In this document: one piece after another, positions 45,663-54,443 of the stretch | Layout of the letters: every line of letters begins with the position of its first letter | How positions within the stretch are numbered: position 1 is the first letter of the stretch | Assembly: GCF_001519055.1 (NCBI RefSeq) | Contig: NZ_KQ954286.1 | Location: 552,687 to 616,686, forward strand | Direction of reading: 5' to 3' | DNA: 64,000 bases | Origin: Novosphingobium sp. Fuku2-ISO-50 | Lineage (GTDB): Bacteria > Pseudomonadota > Alphaproteobacteria > Sphingomonadales > Sphingomonadaceae | Translations under genes and position numbers: made by a program | Notes under the pieces: model-generated | Told to the model about the DNA's origin: nothing | The model's input: the letters and a program-made list of their open reading frames with translations, nothing else | Database searches by the model: none

Positions 45663-45848
45663 CGATCCTCCCAAATGCGCCTCGCACGATCGGACAGGGT
45701 CGATCAGACGATCAGACTCTTGCCCCTTGCGCCGGTTGCGCTAAGGACGACTCGAACGTTCGCATGCGCGAACAGAACCGGCAGGCCTCCCCCGAGGTCT
45801 ATGCCAGGATTGGACAAGCGCGACGCTGCGTCGAAGAAGGGTTTGGAC

Positions 45849-46631
45849 ATGGCGACTTTCAGTCTTCCGAAGAATTCCACGATTACCGGCAAGGCGCGCC
45901 ATCACGCGACCGCAACCAGCGGACGGGTGCGGAAGTTCAAAGTCTATCGCTATGACCCCGACAGCGGCGAAAATCCGCGTTATGACAGCTTTGACATCGA
46001 CCTCGATGCCTGCGGCCCGATGGTGCTCGACGCGCTGATCAAGATGAAGTCGGATCAGGATCCTTCGCTGACGTTCCGCCGCTCGTGCCGCGAAGGCATC
46101 TGCGGCTCGTGCGCGATGAACATCAATGGCCGCAACGGCCTTGCCTGCACGACCGCGATCGAAGATCTCAAGGGTGAAATCCGCATCACCCCGCTGCCGC
46201 ACATGCAGGTGATCAAGGACCTCGTGCCCGATTTCACGCATTTCTATGCGCAATATGCCTCGATCCGCCCTTGGCTGCAGACCGTTTCGCCCACCCCCTC
46301 GGGCAAGGAACGCCTGCAGAGCCCCGAACAGCGCGAAAAGCTCGACGGGCTTTACGAATGCATCCTGTGCGCCTGCTGCTCGACGTCGTGCCCCAGCTAC
46401 TGGTGGAATTCGGACAAGTTCCTGGGGCCGGCCATCCTGCTTCAGGCCTATCGCTGGCTGGCCGACAGCCGCGATGAAATGACCGGCGAACGGCTCGACG
46501 AGCTGGAAGATCCCTTCCGCCTCTATCGTTGCCACACGATCATGAACTGCGCCAATGTCTGCCCCAAGGGCCTGTCGCCCGCGCGCGCGATCGCCGAAAT
46601 CAAGAAGCTTCAGGCCGAACGCGCGCTCTGA
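45849..46631 (+). CDS. sdhB: Succinate dehydrogenase iron-sulfur subunit
   Basis: ATG 45849 follows AAGAAGGG; the open frame upstream is not SdhB-like. The 260-residue subunit carries electrons from SdhA FAD to quinone through three clusters. The 2Fe-2S ligands are in [22 protein letters not shown] near residues 78-100; [13 protein letters not shown] near 172-184 and [15 protein letters not shown] near 228-242 bind the 4Fe-4S and 3Fe-4S clusters. The quinone-side [17 protein letters not shown] is present. No sdhA, sdhC or sdhD precedes it, which is unusual; the usual order in alphaproteobacteria is sdhCDAB. It is followed closely by a thioesterase and zapE. Confidence 0.97.
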   Translation: MATFSLPKNSTITGKARHHATATSGRVRKFKVYRYDPDSGENPRYDSFDIDLDACGPMVLDALIKMKSDQDPSLTFRRSCREGICGSCAMNINGRNGLACTTAIEDLKGEIRITPLPHMQVIKDLVPDFTHFYAQYASIRPWLQTVSPTPSGKERLQSPEQREKLDGLYECILCACCSTSCPSYWWNSDKFLGPAILLQAYRWLADSRDEMTGERLDELEDPFRLYRCHTIMNCANVCPKGLSPARAIAEIKKLQAERAL

Positions 46632-46637
46632 TCGATC

Positions 46638-47108
46638 GTGGACGAGCGCAAAGTCGATTTCCTTCATGAACCAGCCGCGGATCATCCCGGCTGGTTCACC
46701 TGGGATCTGACCGATCAGACCCGTTTCAATTCCCAAACCATGGGGCGGATGCTGGTGCGGCAGGAAACGCTGCCGGGCGGCAATCCGTCCGTGCGCCTGC
46801 GCATGTTTCCCGAGCGGCAGCACAGCAATCTGCTCGATGCAGTGCATGGCGGGGTCACGCTGGCGCTGATCGACATTTCGCTGTTTACCGGCATTCGCCT
46901 GATTCTGGGTGCCGATGCCGGTGGATCGGTCACGCTCGATCTGTCGACTCAATTCATCGGCGCCGGGCGCATCGGTCAACCACTCGATGCCGTCAGCGAA
47001 GTGCTGCGCGAAACGCGGCGGCTGGTATTCGTGCGCGGCGTGATCGAACAGGACGGACACCTTGTCGCCGCCTACAACGGCACCGTGCGCAAGCCGTCGG
47101 TTCGCTGA
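46638..47108 (+). CDS. PaaI-type hotdog thioesterase, GTG start
   Basis: Start is GTG at 46638, seven bases after sdhB. The 156-residue hotdog-fold protein shows RQHSNLLDAVHGGVTLALIDISLF, corresponding to the H-G-G-x-x-x-x-x-x-D catalytic helix of PaaI/YbgC-related thioesterases, and TLDLSTQFIGAGRIGQPLDAVSEVLRETRRLVFVRGVIEQDG. These enzymes hydrolyse acyl- or aryl-CoA thioesters. The substrate is unknown. The close spacing suggests cotranscription with sdhB and zapE. Confidence 0.85.
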   Translation: MDERKVDFLHEPAADHPGWFTWDLTDQTRFNSQTMGRMLVRQETLPGGNPSVRLRMFPERQHSNLLDAVHGGVTLALIDISLFTGIRLILGADAGGSVTLDLSTQFIGAGRIGQPLDAVSEVLRETRRLVFVRGVIEQDGHLVAAYNGTVRKPSVR

Positions 47109-47122
47109 GAGGGCCTTAGATC

Positions 47123-48253
47123 TTGCGCGTATCCGACCGTTATGCCGAACTCGTCGCCGCTGGCGAATTGCGCCCCGATCCCGAACAGGCCGCCGCTGCC
47201 GCGCGACTCGACCGGTTGCAGCAGGAGCTGGAGCATCCCGTCCCTGCGGCAAGCCTCGTCGGGCGGCTGTTCGGGCGCAAGGCCGCTGCCACCCCGCGCG
47301 GGGTCTATCTGTGGGGCAGCGTCGGGCGCGGCAAGTCGATGCTGATGGACCTGTTTCACGACAACCTGGCCATTTCCGCCAAGCGTCGCGTTCATTTTCA
47401 CGAATTCATGCTCGATGTGCATGCGCGCCTGCGCGAAGAGCGCAAGAAGGAAAGCGGTGATCCGATTCTGCCGGTAGCGGCGGCGATCGCAGCAGAAACG
47501 CGCGTGCTGTCGTTCGACGAGATGGTCGTCAACAACAGCGCCGACGCGATGATCATGAGCCGGCTGTTCACCGCGCTGATCGAACGACATGACCTGGTCA
47601 TCGTCACCACGTCAAACCGCGCTCCGTCGGAACTGTACAAGAACGGCCTCAATCGCGAACATTTTCTGCCGTTCATCGCGCTGATCAAGGGTCGGCTCGA
47701 CGTGCTGACGCTGAATGGCCCGACCGATTACCGGCTCGACCGCATGCAGGGCGTCGGCACCTGGCATACGCCGGTCGGCGATGCCGCGACGGCGCAAGTG
47801 CGCGAAGCGTTCTTCCGCCTGACCGACTATCCGCCCGAAGACAGCGCGCATGTTCCTTCGGCCGAGCTCGATGTGGGCGGCGGACGGATGCTGCATGTCC
47901 CAAAAAGCCTGAAAGGCGTCGCGGTGTTCAGCTTCAAGCGGCTGTGTACCGAGGCGCGCGGCGCCCCCGATTACCTGGCGATCGCGCGCAAGTATCACAC
48001 CGTCATTCTCGTCGCGATCCCGCAGCTCGGCCCCGAGCGGCGCAACGAGACGATGCGTTTCATCACGCTGATCGACGCGCTGTACGAACACAAGGTCAAG
48101 CTGATCGTTACGGCCGCGGCAGCGCCTGGCGCGCTTTACGACACCAGCGGCGGCGGCGATGACGAAGGGCGCTTTGCCTTTGACCGCACGGTCAGCCGCC
48201 TGATGGAAATGCAGAGCCAGGACTATCTGGCGCTGGGCCACGGCGAGGATTGA
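47123..48253 (+). CDS. zapE: Cell division protein ZapE / AFG1-like ATPase, TTG start
   Basis: The 376-residue P-loop protein belongs to the AFG1/ZapE family, which in bacteria interacts with FtsZ under stress and in mitochondria with proteases at the inner membrane. Walker A is GVYLWGSVGRGKSMLMDLFHD near residues 60-80, Walker B RVLSFDEMVVNNSADAMIMSRLF near 130-152, and VVVTTSN-type LVIVTTSNRAPSELYKNGLNRE is the sensor/Arg-finger region. TTG at 47123 with GAGAGGG upstream is the only sensible start. In many alphaproteobacteria an AFG1 gene is near TCA-cycle genes (mdh); here it lies with sdhB. Confidence 0.92.
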   Translation: MRVSDRYAELVAAGELRPDPEQAAAAARLDRLQQELEHPVPAASLVGRLFGRKAAATPRGVYLWGSVGRGKSMLMDLFHDNLAISAKRRVHFHEFMLDVHARLREERKKESGDPILPVAAAIAAETRVLSFDEMVVNNSADAMIMSRLFTALIERHDLVIVTTSNRAPSELYKNGLNREHFLPFIALIKGRLDVLTLNGPTDYRLDRMQGVGTWHTPVGDAATAQVREAFFRLTDYPPEDSAHVPSAELDVGGGRMLHVPKSLKGVAVFSFKRLCTEARGAPDYLAIARKYHTVILVAIPQLGPERRNETMRFITLIDALYEHKVKLIVTAAAAPGALYDTSGGGDDEGRFAFDRTVSRLMEMQSQDYLALGHGED

Positions 48254-48376
48254 TCGCCGCCGTTCGCGATCCCGGCCCTTCGCGATCCCGAAATGAGACA
48301 ATTGCTTCGCATGGACATGGGCCAGGCGCTGCCATCAACGGCCGCGCGTTAACTCTGATTCGGCTGCCTTTGCCCC

Positions 48377-48408
48377 AAAAAAAGAAGCCCGCGCAGAGCA
48401 CGGGCTTC
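48377..48408 (-). terminator. Intrinsic terminator of the candidate small RNA
   Basis: On the minus strand GAAGCCCG pairs perfectly with CGGGCTTC around a 9-nt loop (48408-48384), followed by TTTTTTT (48383-48377). On the plus strand the T tract is missing, so it serves the minus strand. Confidence 0.85.
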
Positions 48409-48499
48409 AAATTCTTGCTCAAGCAAGGTGGTTAATTTCCCGGAAATCCGCGATTTCGCCACCCGGCCTGCAAGGATCAGTCGGCAAAGCCAGAACTGA

Positions 48500-48523
48500 T
48501 TACTGGAAAAAATAACGCCACAT
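48500..48523 (-). CDS. Candidate 7-residue ORF, MWRYFFQ
   Basis: ATG 48523-48521 is followed by six sense codons (Trp, Arg, Tyr, Phe, Phe, Gln) and TAA (48502-48500). GGAGGAC lies at 48536-48530, placing GGAGG eight bases before the ATG, an ideal Shine-Dalgarno sequence. The same bases form the 3' arm of the first hairpin and would be masked. Four of seven residues are aromatic, as in leader peptides that sense amino-acid supply, but no biosynthetic gene follows. Confidence 0.35.
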   Translation of the reverse strand: MWRYFFQ

Positions 48524-48586
48524 GAGTTTGTCCTCCATCCACGGTGGAGGACATCATTTACTACCACATCGGATGGTTAACAAGTT

Positions 48587-50842
48587 CTAAACACGGCCAA
48601 ACTCGCGCAACCCGCTGGCGTCGTATTCGCGCTCGAACACCGCAAAGGGTTGCGGGCGGCCAAGGTAGAAACCCTGAGCGAGGTCACAGCCCATGTCGCG
48701 CAACAGCGCGAGCGTTGCGGCATCCTCGATCCCTTCGGCGACCACGGTCTGGCCCAAAGCGTGCGCAAGCCCGATCGTACTGGCAACGATGGCGCGTTCG
48801 CGATCGCTGTCGACGATCCGTGCCACAAACCGGCGGTCGAGCTTAAGCTCGTCACTCGGCAAATCGGCGAGATAGGCAAGGCTGGCTTCACCCGTCCCGA
48901 AATCGTCGATCGACAGCCGAAAACCCAGTTGACGCAGTTGCGTGAGGTTGTGAACTGCGGCGGCGCGATTACCCATCGTGCTGGTTTCGGTGACTTCGAC
49001 CGTGATCAGGTGCGGATCGATGCCGCGGCGTGCGGCAATTTCGGCAAAGTTCCGGACCAGATCGGGCTTGTCGACCATTTGCCCCGACAAGTTGACACTC
49101 ATCTGAAACCGTTCGCCTTTGGCATTGATCGCCTGCGCAGCGGTGATCGCCTGATCGAGAACCCAATAGGTCAGCGCGTCGATGCGACCCGCGCGTTCGG
49201 CCTGAAGGATAAAGGCATTGGGCGCGATCGGCCCGCGCGTCGGGTGATTCCAGCGGATCAGCGCTTCGGCGCCGCAGATCCGGTTGGTCGCAATGTCCCA
49301 CTGCGCCTGAAAGGCCAGCCAGATATCACCGTTGCGCAAACCTTCGTCGATGCGGGCATGCAGCGAAAGCTCCCACGGAGCCTCGGCCAGGCGGTGCGCT
49401 TCGAACAGTTCGATCGCGCGGCCATTGGCAAGCGCCTCGTTGGCGCTGGCCAGAGCGGAATTGACCCGCGTTGCGGTTTCGACGCCTTCATTCCGGTCGA
49501 GGCCGAAATGGATGTTGGTGTCGAACGTATGCGGCCCGATCTGCAAGGGCGCGGCGAACAGCGCGCGCAGCCCTTCGAGATGGCTCAACTGCATGTCGAG
49601 CGGACGGGCCTCCTCGGTCCAGGCGAAATGGCCGCCGTCGGAATGATATATCTCGGTCGCGCCGCACCCAACCGCAATGCGCCGGGCGATCTGCCGCGCG
49701 CATTCGCCGTGCAATTCACGCGGCAACGTCGCCAGCATTTCCTCATACCGTGCAACGCTTGCAACCACCACATCGCAGCCGACCGGCAAAGTGCTGTTGG
49801 ACAGCGCCAGCATATTGGGCAAGCCCGAGGCACTGGTATGCTGGACCCGCTTGATACGCTTCTGCCAGATCCGGATCGACGCAAAGACCGCCGCGCAGAA
49901 CATCGCGGCATCGGGATAGGCGATCAGCCCCATTCCACGCAGCAACACCGGTAGTGGCAGAACCGCAACGAGCACGAGGCTGTAAGCCAGCCACTTCGTC
50001 CGCTTGGTGGCCGCACCATGCCCCCAATAAAGCAGAGCAAAGACCAGCGCCAGCATCGCCAGTCCACTCAGGTTGACGTTAATGGGACGGCTCAGCGCGA
50101 CCGCACCGGCAATGTCGAAAGCTGCCGGAGTGACCGTACCATGACCGAAATAGCGGAGCGAGCTCTCCTGCCCCGACGCCTCGAGGACGACCGCCTTTCC
50201 GGCAAGTGCTGCTGATGGCATGCGTCCGTCGAGCAGCGCCCGCGCAGAAATGAACGGTATAGTATCGGGGTCGACCGAAAAATCCGGATAATACAGCGAT
50301 TGGAGTCCGGAATGGACTCCGCTCAGTTCAGTGCTGAAAGTCGGATAGCGCGTTCCGTCTATCTCGACCCAATAGGGCGCGCTTTCAGCAAACCAAATAA
50401 AATTATCCTGCCATGCCGAAACTGCAACACGGCGATTTCTGATCAATGACTGATCTGGAATTTCAAATTTATCTCTCTCAATAAAGTGATTATTATTCAA
50501 AGGCCTTATTACAAATACCGTATTTTGTCCAAGCTTATCCAACGCTACACGCAATTTCGCATCATCAGAGCTGATTTTATCAAAATGAAATTTAGAATCA
50601 AGATATAGGTTCTTAGGCTTACTTGACCGAACCAGATCAATCAGCCGCGCTTCACCCGCAGATCCCAGATCACTGATGTCACCCACATTGACGACGACGA
50701 TCGACTGCGGGGCCGCGTTCTGCCAGTTCTTGTAGACGGCGTGCCAGTAACCATGCGCCACAGGGTCGCTGAAGCCCGTTGCCCAGTCAGCCAGGGCAAG
50801 GAGCAGCGCGAGCCATAGTGGTGATCGCAAAAGTCTACGCAT
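48587..50842 (-). CDS. CHASE2-EAL cyclic-di-GMP phosphodiesterase with degenerate GGDEF
   Basis: The 751-residue protein has an N-terminal helix, an extracytoplasmic CHASE2-like sensor (about residues 30-245), three transmembrane helices (about 250-325), a degenerate GGDEF-like region in which the signature reads DGGHFAW (near 415), and a C-terminal EAL domain. The EAL domain keeps GAEALIRWNHP (near 523), ITVEVTET, SIDDFGTGEASLAYLADLPSDELKLDRRFV, VVAEGIED and DLAQGFYLGRP, so c-di-GMP hydrolysis is likely. The coding region for about residues 67-127 is strikingly AT-rich compared with the rest. It lies 153 bases downstream of the XrtA amidotransferase gene on the same strand. Confidence 0.9.
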   Translation of the reverse strand: MRRLLRSPLWLALLLALADWATGFSDPVAHGYWHAVYKNWQNAAPQSIVVVNVGDISDLGSAGEARLIDLVRSSKPKNLYLDSKFHFDKISSDDAKLRVALDKLGQNTVFVIRPLNNNHFIERDKFEIPDQSLIRNRRVAVSAWQDNFIWFAESAPYWVEIDGTRYPTFSTELSGVHSGLQSLYYPDFSVDPDTIPFISARALLDGRMPSAALAGKAVVLEASGQESSLRYFGHGTVTPAAFDIAGAVALSRPINVNLSGLAMLALVFALLYWGHGAATKRTKWLAYSLVLVAVLPLPVLLRGMGLIAYPDAAMFCAAVFASIRIWQKRIKRVQHTSASGLPNMLALSNSTLPVGCDVVVASVARYEEMLATLPRELHGECARQIARRIAVGCGATEIYHSDGGHFAWTEEARPLDMQLSHLEGLRALFAAPLQIGPHTFDTNIHFGLDRNEGVETATRVNSALASANEALANGRAIELFEAHRLAEAPWELSLHARIDEGLRNGDIWLAFQAQWDIATNRICGAEALIRWNHPTRGPIAPNAFILQAERAGRIDALTYWVLDQAITAAQAINAKGERFQMSVNLSGQMVDKPDLVRNFAEIAARRGIDPHLITVEVTETSTMGNRAAAVHNLTQLRQLGFRLSIDDFGTGEASLAYLADLPSDELKLDRRFVARIVDSDRERAIVASTIGLAHALGQTVVAEGIEDAATLALLRDMGCDLAQGFYLGRPQPFAVFEREYDASGLREFGRV
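50461..50640. other. AT-rich island inside the CHASE2 coding region
   Basis: By hand count 59 of 180 bases are G or C, about one third, while neighbouring genes look close to two thirds. The frame stays open through it. It suggests a recent or unameliorated foreign origin of part of the sensor domain, or relaxed codon choice. Confidence 0.75.
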
Positions 50843-50995
50843 CGATCCCTGGAACCGTCAATAAGCTCCATGAAACTAGTCCGAATTGGTTGACATCCCC
50901 TTACCTTGGTTACGACATATCAACCACGCAAACCTATGCCTTGGCGTGAAAGCTACCAAATCGTTACCAGGCAGCGGCCTTTCGCCATGCCCGGT

Positions 50996-52897
50996 TCAGC
51001 CGGGAAAACCGGTCAAACGCACAAGGCTTTTTTCAAGCATCAGCAGCTGCCACAGCGTCCGACTGGTGTCCGCGCGCCCGGACAGATGCGCATCGACCAG
51101 ACCCGAAATCGCCTCGGGAGCGAACCAGCCGGTTTGGGCCAGCAGACCATCAGCCGCGATCCCCCGCGCCGCGCCGGCCAGCGGCCCGCGAAACCATGCC
51201 GCGATCGGCGTGACAAAGCCCATCTTGGGCCGAAACAGGATGTCTTGCGGCAAAGTCGGGCGCATCACCTCTTTCATCAGCCATTTGCCCGTCGTGCCGC
51301 GCACGCGGAAGGTTTCGGGAAGGCGCGCGGCAAATTCGATGAGCCGGTGATCGAGCAGCGGTTCGCGCGCTTCAAGGCTGACCGCCATGCTCGCGCGATC
51401 GACTTTGGTCAGGATGTCACCGGGCAGATAGAGCTTCAAATCGGCATATTGCGCGCGGTCGAGCCCGCTGCGCGCCGGGGCCCGGCGCATCAGATCGACA
51501 ACCGGATCTTCGGCGCGATAGCCCCCGAGCGCCCGCTTGAAACCATCGGAATAGAGCGCGCCGCGCACTTCCGAGCGCGTGACGGACAACGTTCGCGCAT
51601 ATGCCTCTTCGCTGTCGAGCGCGAGGCTTTGCAAAGTCGCCTTGGCGCGCAGCGGGCGCGGCGCCCAGCCCAGCGCGGGATAGGCCGCACCAAGCGCCCC
51701 GAACAGGCCCCGGCGCATACCGCGCGGCAGCCAGGCGCGTGCCTGATCTTCGCGATGATGAAACGCCAGCCGCCGATAGCCCGCCAGCGCCTCGTCCGCG
51801 CCGTCGCCCGACAGTGCGACGGTGACGTGTTCGCGCGCCAGTTGACACACCCGCCAGGTCGGCAGCGCGGAGGCATCGGCAAACGGTTCGTCGAACATCG
51901 CGACGAGCGTGTCGATCGCGGCAAAATCGCCCGATCCGACCATCCGCCGATAATGTTCGGTGTGAAACTGCGCGGCGATGCGGTCGGCATAGGCGGTTTC
52001 GTCGAGCGCAGCGACGTCGAACCCGATCGAACAGGTCTTGACCGGATCGGCGCTGGCCTCGGCCATCAGCGCCACCACGGTCGAGCTGTCGACCCCGCCC
52101 GACAGGAACGCCCCAAGCGGCACGTCGGCGGTCATCCGCGAGGTCACCGCCTGATGCAGCCGATCAAGCAGTTCTTCGCCAAGCGCGGCGACCGATCCGT
52201 CGGCGCGATCGGCAAAGCTGACATCCCACCACTGGACCGGCGCGGTCGGCGGCGTGCCGTGACGCAACAGGCGGTAATGCCCGGCGGGGAGCTTTTCGAC
52301 GCCTTTGAGAATCGAGCGTGTGTCGGGCACGTAGCCCCATGCCATGAAGTCCTCGACCGCGAGCGGATCGATGTCGCGCGCCAGACCGGGATGCGCGAGA
52401 AGCTGCTTCAGCTCCGACCCGAACAGCACGCTGCCATCGGCAAGCGTCGCGGTGAACAGCGGCTTGACCCCCAGCCGGTCGCGCGCGAGCAGCAAGGTCT
52501 TCTGCCGCAAGTCATAGAGCGCAAAGGCAAACATGCCCTGCAGGCGCGGCAGGCAAGCGACGCCCCAGCGCTGCCAGGCGGCAATGATCACCTCGCTGTC
52601 GCCATCGGTGTGGAACTGCGCGCCTTCGCTTTGCAGTTCGCGGCGCAATTCGCGGAAATTGTAGATCTCGCCGTTGAACACCAGCATGACCGCGCCATCG
52701 CTCGATGCCATCGGCTGCGGCGATCCGGCCAGATCGATGATCGCAAGGCGCAGATGCCCCAGCCCGATCCCCGGCGCGGTCCAGATGCCCCGCCCGTCGG
52801 GCCCGCGATGCGGCGCGGCGGCAAGCATCGCCTCGATCCGGCCCTTGTCAACCGGGCCGGTCCCGCGCGTATCGAAGATCCCGGCAATGCCGCACAT
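50996..52897 (-). CDS. XrtA/PEP-CTERM system asparagine synthase-like amidotransferase
   Basis: The 633-residue protein starts MCGIAGIFDTRG, exposing Cys2 as the glutaminase nucleophile, with HRGPDGRGIW and LVFNGEIYNFRELRREL in the class II amidotransferase domain (residues 2 to about 190). The synthase domain has the PP-loop LGAFLSGGVDSSTVVALMAE near 250 and ALSGDGADEALAGYRR near 355. Members of this branch (TIGR03108-like) accompany exosortase loci and probably amidate a sugar carboxylate of the exopolysaccharide rather than making free asparagine. It starts 4 bases after xrtA stops and is the last gene of the cluster. Confidence 0.9.
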   Translation of the reverse strand: MCGIAGIFDTRGTGPVDKGRIEAMLAAAPHRGPDGRGIWTAPGIGLGHLRLAIIDLAGSPQPMASSDGAVMLVFNGEIYNFRELRRELQSEGAQFHTDGDSEVIIAAWQRWGVACLPRLQGMFAFALYDLRQKTLLLARDRLGVKPLFTATLADGSVLFGSELKQLLAHPGLARDIDPLAVEDFMAWGYVPDTRSILKGVEKLPAGHYRLLRHGTPPTAPVQWWDVSFADRADGSVAALGEELLDRLHQAVTSRMTADVPLGAFLSGGVDSSTVVALMAEASADPVKTCSIGFDVAALDETAYADRIAAQFHTEHYRRMVGSGDFAAIDTLVAMFDEPFADASALPTWRVCQLAREHVTVALSGDGADEALAGYRRLAFHHREDQARAWLPRGMRRGLFGALGAAYPALGWAPRPLRAKATLQSLALDSEEAYARTLSVTRSEVRGALYSDGFKRALGGYRAEDPVVDLMRRAPARSGLDRAQYADLKLYLPGDILTKVDRASMAVSLEAREPLLDHRLIEFAARLPETFRVRGTTGKWLMKEVMRPTLPQDILFRPKMGFVTPIAAWFRGPLAGAARGIAADGLLAQTGWFAPEAISGLVDAHLSGRADTSRTLWQLLMLEKSLVRLTGFPG

Positions 52898-52901
52898 CGC
52901 G

Positions 52902-54443
52902 CTAGCCCCCCATCCCGGCGATCAAGCGATCGACCGGACCGGCGGCAGCAATGAACGCGGTCAAAGCCGCTGCCGGATCATGATCGAGCCGATCCGAAAC
53001 CGACAGGATCAGCACCGCAGTCGCTTGCCGCCGCAACAGCAGATGATCGACCATGACATGGAGCCGCAGCGCCAGATTGCTGCCGGTCAAAAGATCCCCG
53101 CTGCGATACCAGGTCAGGCACAACCGGCGTTCGGGGCCAGGTGCCTGGATCACATCGCTTTTCGCCACGCCCACCGCAGGCCCGGGACGCTCCCACGCCC
53201 AGTGCGAACCGAGCGGCAACGCACCTTGGCCGAATCCGCCCGCCTCGTGCCCTTTGCCCTGGTTGGCATAGAGCGCAAACGCAACATCGACCGTGTCGCC
53301 CGCAGCATTGCGAAAACGCATCCGGACATGGCGATCCGATCCCCCGTACAGCGGGGTCCAGTTAACGCCGTCATCGGTCGCGACAGGTTCCCACCCCTCG
53401 ATCGCAGGCAGTCGCGTCCCTTCAGGCAGTTTGGCCGTCAGCCACGATGCCGCCCCGCCCCAACCGATGAAGGCCAGCGCGATGGCCAGCATCACCGGCA
53501 TGGCAATGCTGCCCGAAAGGCGCATCACGCGCAATCGGCGCACCAGCGAGCGCGCTGTGATCGCTTCGGGATCGATCATCGCGCTTTCCACCGAGCGGTC
53601 GAAAAAGCGCCAGCCGACAGCCATGCACAGCGCCATGACCACGGCAAAGAACACCCAGCCGTAAAACACATGATCAAAGCTGCTGGCAAAGCGGATGCCA
53701 TACCACCCGGCGATCCAGATCGTGCCAAACGCGCGCAAGCCGTTGGCGAGGATCGGCACGACGACCGAGACCGCCATGAACGCGGCGCGGCGGCTCCATC
53801 GCAAGAAGCAGACATTGCCCACCAATGCGCCATAGGCGACCATCGCGATCAGGAATTTCACCCCCGAACACGCCTCGGCCACTTCGAAATAGCCCGCCGG
53901 GGTAGTGATGAATACGCCCTCGATCGTCGCCGGAACATGCGCCAGCCCCAGAAACACCATCGTCAGCCGCGCGGTCAGAGTCTGCAGAAAGGGGATCAGC
54001 TCATCCCCCATCGGCACCAGAAACAGCATGTAAAACAAGGGAAACAGCAGCCCCGCCACGACTTCGGGGCCCAGGATCGCCGCCAGCGACGCCTGCGCCA
54101 TGATCACGACAGCCAATTGCCGCACCACCGACAGCCCGGCAAAATCGCCCAGCAGCCAAAGCAGCCCGGCACCGGCAAACACGATCAGCCCCGGCCACCA
54201 GCCGACCGGGGTCAGCCGCAGCACTTCGCGGCGCCGTTGCGCAATCAGCCAGCCGAGGATCGGCGGGATGAGCAGGATGTGATTATAGGTCGAGCTGCCC
54301 CACCATTGCCCGGCCATCGCCGACCAATCGGGAAAGAACAGGACGATCAGGCCAAGCCAGACCGCCGCCAATTGCCCCAGCGGTGTGCGCCAATGCGCGG
54401 GCAGCACGGGCGCGGCATCGGCGGACACGCCCTCAGTCTGCAC
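52902..54443 (-). CDS. xrtA: Exosortase A fused to an EpsI domain
   Basis: The 513-residue integral membrane cysteine protease/transpeptidase is expected to cut PEP-CTERM signals and attach the proteins to the envelope. About eight hydrophobic helices span residues 25-290. The catalytic triad is visible: Cys in YFEVAEACSGVKFLIAM (near 192), Arg in PILANGLRAFGTIW (near 235) and His in SSFDHVFYGWVFF (near 257). Residues about 300-513 form the EpsI domain, a periplasmic module fused in XrtA proteins of this type, with the VNWTPLYGGSDRHVRMRF segment. Starts are GTG at 54443 or 54428; no ATG fits. It overlaps the glycosyltransferase by 11 bases. Confidence 0.95.
   Translation of the reverse strand: MQTEGVSADAAPVLPAHWRTPLGQLAAVWLGLIVLFFPDWSAMAGQWWGSSTYNHILLIPPILGWLIAQRRREVLRLTPVGWWPGLIVFAGAGLLWLLGDFAGLSVVRQLAVVIMAQASLAAILGPEVVAGLLFPLFYMLFLVPMGDELIPFLQTLTARLTMVFLGLAHVPATIEGVFITTPAGYFEVAEACSGVKFLIAMVAYGALVGNVCFLRWSRRAAFMAVSVVVPILANGLRAFGTIWIAGWYGIRFASSFDHVFYGWVFFAVVMALCMAVGWRFFDRSVESAMIDPEAITARSLVRRLRVMRLSGSIAMPVMLAIALAFIGWGGAASWLTAKLPEGTRLPAIEGWEPVATDDGVNWTPLYGGSDRHVRMRFRNAAGDTVDVAFALYANQGKGHEAGGFGQGALPLGSHWAWERPGPAVGVAKSDVIQAPGPERRLCLTWYRSGDLLTGSNLALRLHVMVDHLLLRRQATAVLILSVSDRLDHDPAAALTAFIAAAGPVDRLIAGMGG

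Larger units (their letters stand above)
48377..48552 (-). ncRNA. Candidate structured small RNA with a 7-codon ORF
   Basis: On the minus strand, a possible promoter (TTGTTA 48583-48578, 17-base spacer, TAAATG 48560-48555) lies right after the EAL-gene stop. Five hairpins follow in order: GTCCTCCA/TGGAGGAC (48552-48530), ATCAGT/ACTGAT (48500-48476), GAAATC/GATTTC (48457-48443), CTTGC-TTGA-GCAAG (48427-48414) and a terminator (48408-48384) with seven Ts. The tiny ORF MWRYFFQ sits between hairpins one and two. No protein gene on this strand follows, since zapE is convergent, so it looks like a free-standing RNA of about 170 nt rather than a leader. No known RNA family was recognised. Confidence 0.55.

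Noticed and set aside
45490..45744. 84-codon plus-strand frame starting MVIHAIACT before sdhB
   Set aside because: It runs through the hairpin series and terminator, and is Pro/Arg-rich as expected for chance frames.
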